From an uncultured Clostridia bacterium (lineage in GTDB: Bacteria > Bacillota > Clostridia > Oscillospirales > SIG627), in contig CANQBV010000014.1 of NCBI GenBank assembly GCA_947589595.1, forward strand, positions 1-40,580: 40,580 bases of DNA, read 5' to 3'. Each line of letters opens with the position of its first letter. Position 1 is the first letter of the stretch. Made by a program: the position numbers and the translations under genes. Below are positions 22,964 to 30,292 of this stretch, piece after piece. The notes beneath the pieces are model-generated. The model was given only the letters and a program-made list of their open reading frames with translations. It was not told the origin of the DNA and did not search any database.

Positions 22964-22991
22964 TTGACAAATTGTGAAAAAAAGCTATAAT
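22964..22991 (+). promoter_or_regulatory. thiN promoter
   Basis: TTGACA (22964-22969), 16 nt, TATAAT (22986-22991). It starts 5 bp beyond the start codon of the minus-strand terminase gene, so the two transcription units collide. A hairpin AGAAAATGG (23004-23012) / CCATTTTCT (23029-23037) followed by CTTTT lies in the thiN leader. Confidence 0.7.
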
Positions 22992-23070
22992 GAAGAAACA
23001 GAAAGAAAATGGGGTTTCGCGCCAATCTCCATTTTCTCTTTTGAATTCGGTAAAAAGAAAAGAGGTCGCT

Positions 23071-23688
23071 ATGGGAAAAAAGTGTGTCATTATCGGCGCC
23101 GGCGATTTTTCCGCAAAGGATTTGCCCGAAAAACACACAGGCGAGCTTTGGATCGCCGCGGACGGCGGCTATGCCTACTGCGTAGCCTGCGGTTTTTTAC
23201 CCGATTTTTTCATTGGCGACGCAGATTCTGTTGAGGACGTCCCGCGCGAGGTGCCGATGCGCCTTTTGCCGCGCCGTAAGGACGATACCGATATGATAGC
23301 GGCTGCCCGCTATGCGCTGAAATTGGGCTATGACCAGTTCGTTTTGCTGGGCGGATTGGGCGGCGAGCGACTTTCCCATACGATCGCCAATTTACAAACC
23401 CTGTCCTTTCTGAAAGAAAACGGCGCCGACGGCGTTTTGAAGCACCGCAATATTGAGGTCTATGCCATGGTAAGGGGCGAAAACCGGATCTTCCGTGAGG
23501 AAGCCGGGTATTTTTCGCTGTTTGCCGCTACGGAAAGAGCGACTGTGACCGTTCGCGGCGCCAAATTCAACGGCGAACGGATCCCGCTTACCCGTCGCTT
23601 CCCCATGGGCGTGAGCAATGAATTTTCCGGGAAATGCTTGATTTCCGTGAAAGCGGGCGAGGTCTACCTGATTATCGAAAAAAGATAA
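23071..23688 (+). CDS. thiN: Thiamine pyrophosphokinase
   Basis: Transfers pyrophosphate from ATP to thiamine to make thiamine pyrophosphate. The 205-residue protein shows the family order: IIGAGDF, IAADGGYAYCVACGFLPDFFIGDADSV, then RKDDTDMIAAARYAL, LLGGLGGERLSHTIANLQTL and the C-terminal beta domain ending GVSNEFSGKCLISVKAGEVYLI. The acidic DGG, GDADS and DDTD motifs bind Mg-ATP and thiamine. The ATG at 23071 has AGAGGT upstream. In many Firmicutes thiN follows rsgA-rpe; here it stands alone between two phage terminase genes on the other strand. Confidence 0.92.
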   Translation: MGKKCVIIGAGDFSAKDLPEKHTGELWIAADGGYAYCVACGFLPDFFIGDADSVEDVPREVPMRLLPRRKDDTDMIAAARYALKLGYDQFVLLGGLGGERLSHTIANLQTLSFLKENGADGVLKHRNIEVYAMVRGENRIFREEAGYFSLFAATERATVTVRGAKFNGERIPLTRRFPMGVSNEFSGKCLISVKAGEVYLIIEKR

Positions 23689-23691
23689 CTC

Positions 23692-24090
23692 TTATTTCGC
23701 CCATACCGAACAAACGCCGAGGTCGGTTTCCCCTTCCGCCTCCGCGGCGTTTTCCCGCCAGCGGGAAAAATTAGTGGCGAGAAAAAGCCGGGTGCCGTTG
23801 TAGGTTTCTTTGTGGAAAAGCTTTTCCTCCGCACTTTCTTCTATGCGTAAAAGCGCTCGGTCAATGAGCGCTTTTTTCTTTGGCTCCCGTACAAGGAATA
23901 AATCCTCGCGCCGACAAAAGCCCAGCGCCAGCGCCAGTCCCGTAATGGTGGGCGGCTTTTCAAGATACTGCACCTCGCCGGTTTTGGAGGTGATCACCTC
24001 GCCGTTTTCGTTTTTCAGCACGGTTCGGCGAGATTGAAAATACCCTTCGATCCGCGCTTCGATTTCTTTTTCCGTCAGCGTCTTTTTCAC
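23692..24090 (-). CDS. Phage terminase small subunit (gp3-like, orphan)
   Basis: A 132-residue protein with the pattern of P22 gp3-type small terminase subunits, which recognise packaging sites and feed DNA to the large subunit. Visible is PPTITGLALALGFCRREDLF, then a helix ALIDRALLRIEESAEEKLF and a C-terminal FLATNFSRW tail close to the family's LKNNFGW motif. The start is a GTG at 24090 with AAAGGAG 8 nt upstream. Its stop is 3 bp from the thiN stop (convergent). It appears intact. Confidence 0.75.
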   Translation of the reverse strand: MKKTLTEKEIEARIEGYFQSRRTVLKNENGEVITSKTGEVQYLEKPPTITGLALALGFCRREDLFLVREPKKKALIDRALLRIEESAEEKLFHKETYNGTRLFLATNFSRWRENAAEAEGETDLGVCSVWAK

Positions 24091-24117
24091 AATCTTTCTC
24101 CTTTTTGGTTTTCGCGC

Positions 24118-24123
24118 AGTATA
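24118..24123 (-). promoter_or_regulatory. Probable promoter of the terminase small subunit
   Basis: Minus-strand TGGTATACT is an extended -10 element, with a weak TTGTGT 18 nt upstream. Confidence 0.4.
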
Positions 24124-24167
24124 CCACGCGGCTACCCTGCCACACAATGACAATTTTGCGCTTTGAC

Positions 24168-24195
24168 TTGACAGAGAACGAAATCGAATTATAAT
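24168..24195 (+). promoter_or_regulatory. Promoter of the PII-like/antiporter operon
   Basis: TTGACA (24168-24173), 16 nt, TATAAT (24190-24195). Confidence 0.7.
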
Positions 24196-24225
24196 AATAA
24201 GGAAAAACAGGCAGGAGGCAGAGTC

Positions 24226-24564
24226 ATGCAATTACTTGTATATATTATGAAAAAAACGGAACGACTGCCGCAGGTGCTCGCCGGCTTTATGCGCGAGGGG
24301 ATCAGCGGTACCACCGTGCTGGACAGCCAGGGCGCTTTGCAGCTCATCCATCAGAACGGGGTGGACGATCCGCCGATCTTCGGCTCGCTCCGGCGGTTTC
24401 TGAATCCGCAGGGAGCCGCGGAAAAAATGATCCTCGTGGTACTTGAGGACGATATGGTAAAAAAAGCCGCGCAGGTGATCCGCGAGACTGTGGATATCGA
24501 AAAGCCCGACACCGGCATTTTCTTTACCCTTCCCGTAACGCACGTGGAGGGCTTATCCAGGTAA
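24226..24564 (+). CDS. PII-like (GlnB superfamily) regulatory protein
   Basis: A 112-residue protein with the ferredoxin-like PII plan: MQLLVYIMKKTERLPQVLAGF, GISGTTVLDSQG, then AEKMILVVLEDDMVKKAAQVI and GIFFTLPVTHVEG. It lacks the classic tyrosine T-loop of GlnB/GlnK, so it belongs to the PII-like group that binds other nucleotides. AGGAGG lies 7 nt before the ATG. The antiporter gene starts 6 bp after its stop; PII-like proteins encoded next to transporters usually gate them. The ligand is unknown. Confidence 0.75.
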   Translation: MQLLVYIMKKTERLPQVLAGFMREGISGTTVLDSQGALQLIHQNGVDDPPIFGSLRRFLNPQGAAEKMILVVLEDDMVKKAAQVIRETVDIEKPDTGIFFTLPVTHVEGLSR

Positions 24565-24570
24565 AATTCC

Positions 24571-25800
24571 ATGAATAGCACGCAAATCTTACTATCGTTA
24601 GCCGCAGCCATGTGCTTCGGGCTTCTTTTTAATCGCTTTGCTAAAAAAATCGGTCTGCCGAATGTAACGGGGTATTTGGTCGGCGGACTTCTGATCGGCC
24701 CCTCGCTCTGGGGACTTTTGCCGATCAAATTCGGAGGGCTCATCCCCGAAAGCGCCCTTTCTTCCCTGAGCCTTATTTCCACGGTGGCGCTGGGCTTTAT
24801 TGCCTTTTCCGTCGGCGGGGAATTTAAGTGGTCGAACTTAAAGCAGATCGGTACAAAGGCGATCACCATCACCTTTTTCGAGGCGCTCGGCGCCGTTTTC
24901 CTGGTGGATCTGACCCTTGCCGCCGCGGCATTTTTCGGCATCGGCGGCATTACCGTGCCGGTGGCGATCACCCTGGGCTCCATCGCCGCGGCTACCGCGC
25001 CGGCGGCAACGCTTATGGTGATTCGGCAGTACCGTGCCAAGGGCCCGGTCACGCGTATGCTCTTGCCCGTGGTGGCGCTGGACGACGCCGTGGCGCTGAT
25101 GGCGTTTGCCGTTTCGTTTGCCATTGCCCGTTCGCTGGCCGTGGGGGAGAAAATGACTTTTCTCACCATGATCGGCGAGCCGCTTTTGGAGATTTTTCTT
25201 TCGCTTTTAATCGGCGCGGCGCTGGGGTTTGTACTCAGCTTTTCGCTGCGCTTTTTCCACTCCCGTGCCAATAAACTGATGGCGGTATTGGCAACGATCA
25301 TCACCGGCACCGCGATTGCCCAATGGCTGGATCTTTCCGCGCTGCTTCTCTGTATGGCGGCCAGCGCCTTTCTGGCGAATTTTTCGCAGGAGGCGGATGC
25401 TTTGCTCTCGCAGCTCGACGACTGGACGCCGCCGCTTTTCATGCTCTTTTTCGTGATCAGCGGTGCGCAGCTTCGACTGGAGATTTTGCCGCAGATCGGC
25501 GTAATGGGCGCGATGTATATCCTTTTCCGCAGCCTCGGCAAATACTTTGGCGCGCGGCTCGGCTGTACGGTTGTGAAGACGGAAAAAACCGTGAAAAAAT
25601 ATCTGGGGATTACGCTGCTGCCGCAGGCGGGCGTGGCGATCGGGCTTGCCACCATTGTGGTATCGACCCCCGGCTTCGAGGCATACGCTGACAAGGTGCA
25701 GGCGGTGATCCTGTGCGGCACGCTGATTTATGAATTGATCGGTCCTCTTTTGACCAAGGCTTCCTTGATGAAGGCCGGTGAAATCGAAAAAGAAAGATGA
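24571..25800 (+). CDS. Cation/proton antiporter (CPA2/KefB-like)
   Basis: A 409-residue membrane protein with 11-13 hydrophobic helices and no signal peptide. It has the CPA2 start (FGLLFNRFAKKIGLPNVTGYLVGGLLIGP), a central ITLGSIAAATAPAATLMVIRQY and VVALDDAVALMAFAVSFAIA with adjacent Asp residues, the typical cation-binding DD region of Na+/H+ and K+/H+ antiporters. It lacks the C-terminal TrkA-N domain of KefB, so the separate PII-like protein upstream may be its regulator. The ribosome-binding site is weak, suggesting coupling. It ends at a terminator. Confidence 0.85.
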   Translation: MNSTQILLSLAAAMCFGLLFNRFAKKIGLPNVTGYLVGGLLIGPSLWGLLPIKFGGLIPESALSSLSLISTVALGFIAFSVGGEFKWSNLKQIGTKAITITFFEALGAVFLVDLTLAAAAFFGIGGITVPVAITLGSIAAATAPAATLMVIRQYRAKGPVTRMLLPVVALDDAVALMAFAVSFAIARSLAVGEKMTFLTMIGEPLLEIFLSLLIGAALGFVLSFSLRFFHSRANKLMAVLATIITGTAIAQWLDLSALLLCMAASAFLANFSQEADALLSQLDDWTPPLFMLFFVISGAQLRLEILPQIGVMGAMYILFRSLGKYFGARLGCTVVKTEKTVKKYLGITLLPQAGVAIGLATIVVSTPGFEAYADKVQAVILCGTLIYELIGPLLTKASLMKAGEIEKER

Positions 25801-25806
25801 AAAAAG

Positions 25807-25833
25807 AAAAAAGCGAAGTTTCCTTCGCTTTTT
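25807..25833. terminator. Bidirectional terminator after the antiporter gene
   Basis: AAAAAGCGAAG / CTTCGCTTTTT with a 4-nt loop. It lies between convergent genes. Confidence 0.8.
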
Positions 25834-25849
25834 CCGGTTTTGCGGGAGC

Positions 25850-26224
25850 TTATACTTCTTCGTTTTCCGCTTCGAACGCAGTGCCGCATTTCCGGCAAAA
25901 CGCATCTTCAAAGGCGGACGTTGAGCCGCAGTTCGGGCATTTCTTTTCGTTTTTCAGTTCGGAAAGCCGGACTTTCAGGTCGGCCAGCTTTTGTTTCTGC
26001 GCATCGATTTCGGCAATTTCTTCGGAAAGGTCGCGCTCGCTGCCGTCTTTCGCGGAAGCATAACACAAAACGCCGAACCGGGCGAACCGGTGTTTCAGCT
26101 TGCGGTCTTCCTCACTGATCTTCCAGCGCAGCTTGCCGATCTCGGAAGCTTCTTTGGCGGCGCGGTAGGTTTGTTTTCCCGCGGCGGAAATGGTGGAAGC
26201 CATTTCGTCAAAAAAAGACATCAT
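25850..26224 (-). CDS. Coiled-coil zinc-ribbon protein
   Basis: A 124-residue cytoplasmic protein. Residues about 1-90 are helical and charged (EIGKLRWKISEEDRKL, EEIAEIDAQKQKLADLKVRLSELKNEK). A C-terminal zinc ribbon follows (CPNCGSTSAFEDAFCRKCG). Small proteins of this layout are common in Clostridia with no defined role. GGAGG lies upstream of the first ATG at 26224. It has its own promoter. An unrelated zinc ribbon occurs in the SPFH protein at 4344, but this gene lies outside that operon. Confidence 0.7.
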   Translation of the reverse strand: MMSFFDEMASTISAAGKQTYRAAKEASEIGKLRWKISEEDRKLKHRFARFGVLCYASAKDGSERDLSEEIAEIDAQKQKLADLKVRLSELKNEKKCPNCGSTSAFEDAFCRKCGTAFEAENEEV

Positions 26225-26250
26225 GATGGTGGTTCCTCCTTGTTGTTAAT

Positions 26251-26287
26251 CTGATATCAGTATAGCAGAAAAAGTTACTTTTGGCAA
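26251..26287 (-). promoter_or_regulatory. Promoter of the zinc-ribbon gene with adjacent palindrome
   Basis: On the minus strand TTGCCA (26287-26282), 17 nt, TATACT (26264-26259). A perfect 10-bp palindrome CTGATATCAG (26251-26260) overlaps the -10 region and start site and could be an operator. Confidence 0.55.
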
Positions 26288-26314
26288 GTTTTTCAGGAAA
26301 CGGAGTGCGGAAGA

Positions 26315-26980
26315 ATGGAAAAACGCAGCATCCAAAGCTTTTTGCTGGCGCTGTTTAGCGCCGGGATGCTTCTTTTTGCGCTTTTTACCATTGGCTACGG
26401 GTCGGATTTTTCCGGCGGTAGCTTTTCGTTCGGCTTTTCTTTGCCGCGTTTTGAGGGGGAAGCGCTGCCGTTTTTGATGGAAGTTGTTTTGTTGCTGGCG
26501 CCGCTTTTTGCTTTTTTGTTTGCGCTGACGCTGCCGCTTTTGCCCCACCCGGAAAAAGCGTTGTTTTTCCCGTGCGCTTTTCCGGCGCTGTATGCCTGTC
26601 TTCGGCTTTGGTACTGCCTGAAAAGCTATGAATGGGAAGCGTTCCGGAATGAAATCCCGCTGTGGATTTTCTTATTTCTCCTGCTGGCGGCGGCCTTTTT
26701 TGCCGGGAAGCCTTGGGGAAAGCATGCCTTTTGGCTGCCGGTCGTATTTTTGACGGTGGAAACGGCGCTCTTTTTGATTTCGATTTTCACGCGCCGGAGC
26801 CTTTCTTCCTTTTATTTTGCCTATGCCGCCTATCTGCACGCCTATGGGGGCGGGTTTTACCTGGTGCGGATCGCGCTTTCGCAGTTTTTGTATTTTGTTT
26901 TCTTCGGGCTGTATACAGGGGTTTTGTTTTTCCCGCAGAAAGAAAAGGATCGGAAAGAAAAGGATTGCAATTTTTGCTGA
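26315..26980 (+). CDS. Integral membrane protein of unknown function
   Basis: A 221-residue protein very rich in Phe and Leu, with about six hydrophobic segments (near 7-27, 51-76, 83-98, 117-135, 140-158, 182-205). No family motif is recognised. The basic C-terminus (KEKDRKEKD) is probably cytoplasmic. GGAG lies a little upstream of the ATG. It is divergent from the zinc-ribbon gene and followed by thrH, which has its own promoter overlapping this gene's end. Confidence 0.6.
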   Translation: MEKRSIQSFLLALFSAGMLLFALFTIGYGSDFSGGSFSFGFSLPRFEGEALPFLMEVVLLLAPLFAFLFALTLPLLPHPEKALFFPCAFPALYACLRLWYCLKSYEWEAFRNEIPLWIFLFLLLAAAFFAGKPWGKHAFWLPVVFLTVETALFLISIFTRRSLSSFYFAYAAYLHAYGGGFYLVRIALSQFLYFVFFGLYTGVLFFPQKEKDRKEKDCNFC

Positions 26981-26993
26981 AATATGCTAACAT
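26965..26993 (+). promoter_or_regulatory. thrH promoter
   Basis: TTGCAA (26965-26970), 17 nt, TAACAT (26988-26993). The -35 box lies inside the end of the preceding gene. Confidence 0.5.
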
Positions 26994-27027
26994 ACCGTTT
27001 ATAGATTATTTTTTTGGAGGAATTGAA

Positions 27028-27633
27028 ATGGATATGAATGTTGTTTGTCTGGATCTGGAAGGCGTTCTGGTGCCGGAGATCTGGATTGCCTTTGCCGAGG
27101 CGACCCAAATACCGGAACTGCGGCGTACCACCCGGGACGAGCCGGATTACGGCAAATTGATGCAATACCGGATCCAGATTCTCAAGGAGCACGGGTTGGG
27201 GTTAAAGGAAATTCAGGAGGTCATCGCCGGGATCGACCCCATGCCGGGCGCCAAAGAATTTCTGGACGAGCTGCGGAGCCTGACGCAGGTGGTTATCCTC
27301 AGCGATACCTTTACGCAGTTTGCCGCTCCGCTGATGAAAAAGCTGGGTTGGCCCACCATTTTCTGCAATACGCTTAAGGTTGCCGAAAACGGCGAGATCA
27401 CCGGGTACCAAATGCGAACGGAAAGATCCAAATACACCACGGTAAAAGCGCTTCAATCTGCAGGCTTTCAGACCATTGCCGCCGGAGACAGCTACAACGA
27501 TCTGGATATGATTTTGGCAAGCAAGGCAGGCTTTCTTTTCCGGAGTCCGGAATCGATCCGCAAAAACTATCCGCAGATCCCCGCGCTGGAGCAGTACGAC
27601 GAGCTTTTGAACGCCGTCAAAGCGGCGCTGTAA
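27028..27633 (+). CDS. thrH: ThrH-like HAD phosphatase / homoserine phosphotransferase
   Basis: A 201-residue HAD-superfamily enzyme close to ThrH, which dephosphorylates phosphoserine and can move the phosphate to homoserine. HAD motifs: CLDLEGVLVPEIW (nucleophile Asp9 and Glu11 in place of the second Asp, as in ThrH/SerB types), ILSDTFTQF (Ser/Thr), a lysine in RSKYTTVKAL and AAGDSYNDLDMI. The cap region RTTRDEPDYGKLMQYRIQIL matches ThrH. GGAGG lies before the ATG at 27028. A strong terminator follows. Single-gene unit. Confidence 0.85.
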   Translation: MDMNVVCLDLEGVLVPEIWIAFAEATQIPELRRTTRDEPDYGKLMQYRIQILKEHGLGLKEIQEVIAGIDPMPGAKEFLDELRSLTQVVILSDTFTQFAAPLMKKLGWPTIFCNTLKVAENGEITGYQMRTERSKYTTVKALQSAGFQTIAAGDSYNDLDMILASKAGFLFRSPESIRKNYPQIPALEQYDELLNAVKAAL

Positions 27634-27637
27634 AACC

Positions 27638-27670
27638 AAAAAGTCGGAAGGAATTCCTTCCGACTTTTTT
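27638..27670. terminator. Terminator after thrH
   Basis: AAAAAGTCGGAAGG / CCTTCCGACTTTTT with an AATT loop; T-run follows. Confidence 0.85.
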
Positions 27671-27675
27671 ATGCG

Positions 27676-27731
27676 GCGAATTTTCAGTTTTTTTCCAAAA
27701 TCTGCGAATTTTCAGTTTTTTTCCAAAACCT
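27676..27731 (+). repeat. Two tandem 28-bp direct repeats upstream of the ABC transporter
   Basis: Units 27676-27703 and 27704-27731 begin GCGAATTTTCAG and end CCAAAAYCT; they differ by one base. The second ends directly before the -35 box, so they could be regulator-binding sites or an UP-like A/T element. Confidence 0.7.
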
Positions 27732-27732
27732 C

Positions 27733-27761
27733 TTGACAAAAGGGAAATTTTGTTGTATGAT
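27733..27761 (+). promoter_or_regulatory. Promoter of the amino-acid ABC transporter operon
   Basis: TTGACA (27733-27738), 17 nt, TATGAT (27756-27761). Confidence 0.75.
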
Positions 27762-27825
27762 AACTTCATCAATTTAGCAAACTAAAGTGCTGAAGAAACT
27801 TAAAAATGTTTAAAGGAGAAAAACC

Positions 27826-28647
27826 ATGAAAAAACTGACTGCAGTTCTGCTGGCGCTTTTGATGGTGCTGGGCTGCTTTCTGCTGACTGCCTGCACGGGC
27901 GACCCCCAGAAAACCAACGAAACCGGCGCTAAAAACACCGAAGAAGCCGACAGCGACCTGGCTTACGTTCAGAACAAGGGCAAGCTCGTCGTTGCGGTAA
28001 CCGATTTTGAACCGATGGATTACCAGGATGATGACGGCAACTGGATCGGCTTCGACGCGGATCTTGCCAAAGCCTTTGCCAAGTCTCTGGGCGTGGAGGT
28101 CGAATTCGTAGAGATCGACTGGGACAACAAGGTTTTCGAACTGGAAGCCAAAACCATTGACGTCGTTTGGAACGGCATGACCCTCACCGATGACGTGAAG
28201 GCCGCCATGGAAACCAGTAACCCTTATATCAACAACGCGCAGATCATTATCGTTCCCAAGGAAAAAGCAAACCTTTATAAGACGGTGGACGACTTTAAGG
28301 CCCTGCAGTTTGCCGTGGAGAACGGCTCTGCCGGCCGCGATGCCGCCGAAGCGAACGGCTTTCACTACACCGAAGTACAGTATCAGTCCGATACGCTTCT
28401 GGAAATCTCCGCCGGTACCAGCGACGCCGCGATCATCGATTCGCTCATGGCGGGCGCTATGGTAGGCGAGGGCACGGGTTACCCGAATCTGGCGGCGACC
28501 CTGAAGCTGACCACCGAGGAATACGGCGTGGGCTTCCGCAAGGGTTCCGACCTGGCGGCCAAGCTGAACGAGTTCTTCGCGGCCAACCAGACGTTGATCC
28601 GGGAATTGGCTGAAACCTACGGCGTGCAGGAAGCGCTGATCGACTGA
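27826..28647 (+). CDS. Amino-acid ABC transporter substrate-binding lipoprotein
   Basis: A 273-residue type-2 periplasmic-binding protein that captures a polar amino acid outside the cell. A lipoprotein signal peptide ends in LTAC (Cys23). The SBP_bac_3 fold shows as KGKLVVAVTDFEPMDYQDDDGNWIGFDADLAKAFAKSLG, then WNGMTLTDDVKAAMETSNPY and GVGFRKGSDLAAKLNEFF. AAAGGAG lies before the ATG. It is first in the operon and separated from the permease by a hairpin, which would allow more binding protein than permease to be made. Substrate specificity cannot be read from the sequence. Confidence 0.9.
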   Translation: MKKLTAVLLALLMVLGCFLLTACTGDPQKTNETGAKNTEEADSDLAYVQNKGKLVVAVTDFEPMDYQDDDGNWIGFDADLAKAFAKSLGVEVEFVEIDWDNKVFELEAKTIDVVWNGMTLTDDVKAAMETSNPYINNAQIIIVPKEKANLYKTVDDFKALQFAVENGSAGRDAAEANGFHYTEVQYQSDTLLEISAGTSDAAIIDSLMAGAMVGEGTGYPNLAATLKLTTEEYGVGFRKGSDLAAKLNEFFAANQTLIRELAETYGVQEALID

Positions 28648-28669
28648 AGAAAAAAAGAGCAGCGAAACG

Positions 28670-28689
28670 GAGGGCGCTTCGGCGCCCTC
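28670..28689 (+). terminator. Hairpin between binding protein and permease (partial terminator)
   Basis: GAGGGCGC-TTCG-GCGCCCTC, an extra-stable tetraloop hairpin, followed by TTATTT. Probably attenuates the downstream genes and protects the upstream mRNA end. Confidence 0.65.
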
Positions 28690-28718
28690 TTATTTGCCGT
28701 AAAGGAGGATAAGAGAGC

Positions 28719-29441
28719 GTGGCAGAATTCTGGAGCAGTCTGGTCGCGTTTTTTGAGCGGCTTTCCGGGCAGTTTCCCATTGTATTTCAGGCGCTGAACA
28801 GCGGGTTTTTGCAGACCCTGAAGCTATTTGCCGTAACCCTGCTCGGAGCGATTCCGCTGGGGCTTATCATTGCGTTTGGGTCGATGTCCCGCTTCGCCCC
28901 GCTCAAGGGCCTGACGCGCTTTGTGGTATGGATCGTGCGGGGCAGCCCCCTGATGATCCAGCTTTTGATCGTCTATTATTTTCCGGGCATGGTGTTGAAA
29001 AACAACTGGTGGGGCAGCGGGGAGACCGGCCGCTTTCTGGCGGCGTCCTTTGCGTTTATCATCAATTACGCCTGCTATTTTTCGGAGATCTACCGCTCCG
29101 GCATTCAGGCGGTGCCGGTGGGGCAGCAGGAAGCCGGGCAGGTTTTGGGCCTGACAGGCGGACAGATCTTTTTCCGCGTCAAGCTTTTGCAAATGATCAA
29201 GCACATTGTGCCGCCTATGACCAATGAGATCATCACTCTGGTAAAGGATACCTCGCTGGCGCGGATCATCGCTCTGCAAGAGGTTATTTGGGCGGGGCAG
29301 GCCTTTATGAAGGGGCGCTCCGGCATTTCCGGAGAGTTGTGGCCGCTGTTCTTCACCGCCGTGTACTACCTGGTGTTCAGCGGGCTTTTGACGGTGCTGT
29401 TTAGCCGGCTTGAGAAAAAGCTCTCCTATTTCAGAACGTAA
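28719..29441 (+). CDS. Amino-acid ABC transporter permease
   Basis: A 240-residue HisM/GlnP-type permease with about five hydrophobic segments. The N-terminal TM region [24 protein letters not shown] and the EAA loop ([24 protein letters not shown]) that contacts the ATPase are clear. The start is a GTG at 28719 with AAAGGAGG upstream. A C-terminal SRLEKKLSY motif is typical. It sits 14 bp before the ATPase gene and works with the binding protein upstream. Confidence 0.9.
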   Translation: MAEFWSSLVAFFERLSGQFPIVFQALNSGFLQTLKLFAVTLLGAIPLGLIIAFGSMSRFAPLKGLTRFVVWIVRGSPLMIQLLIVYYFPGMVLKNNWWGSGETGRFLAASFAFIINYACYFSEIYRSGIQAVPVGQQEAGQVLGLTGGQIFFRVKLLQMIKHIVPPMTNEIITLVKDTSLARIIALQEVIWAGQAFMKGRSGISGELWPLFFTAVYYLVFSGLLTVLFSRLEKKLSYFRT

Positions 29442-29454
29442 AGGAGGAGGAAAA

Positions 29455-30237
<783 letters not shown>

Positions 30238-30245
30238 AAAGGATA

Positions 30246-30281
30246 AAAAAATGCAGCCCCGATTTCGGGGCTGCATTTTTG
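30246..30281. terminator. Bidirectional terminator after the ABC transporter
   Basis: AAAATGCAGCCCC / GGGGCTGCATTTTT with a GATTTC loop. It lies between convergent genes. Confidence 0.85.
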
Positions 30282-30292
30282 TTTCTCTCTCT

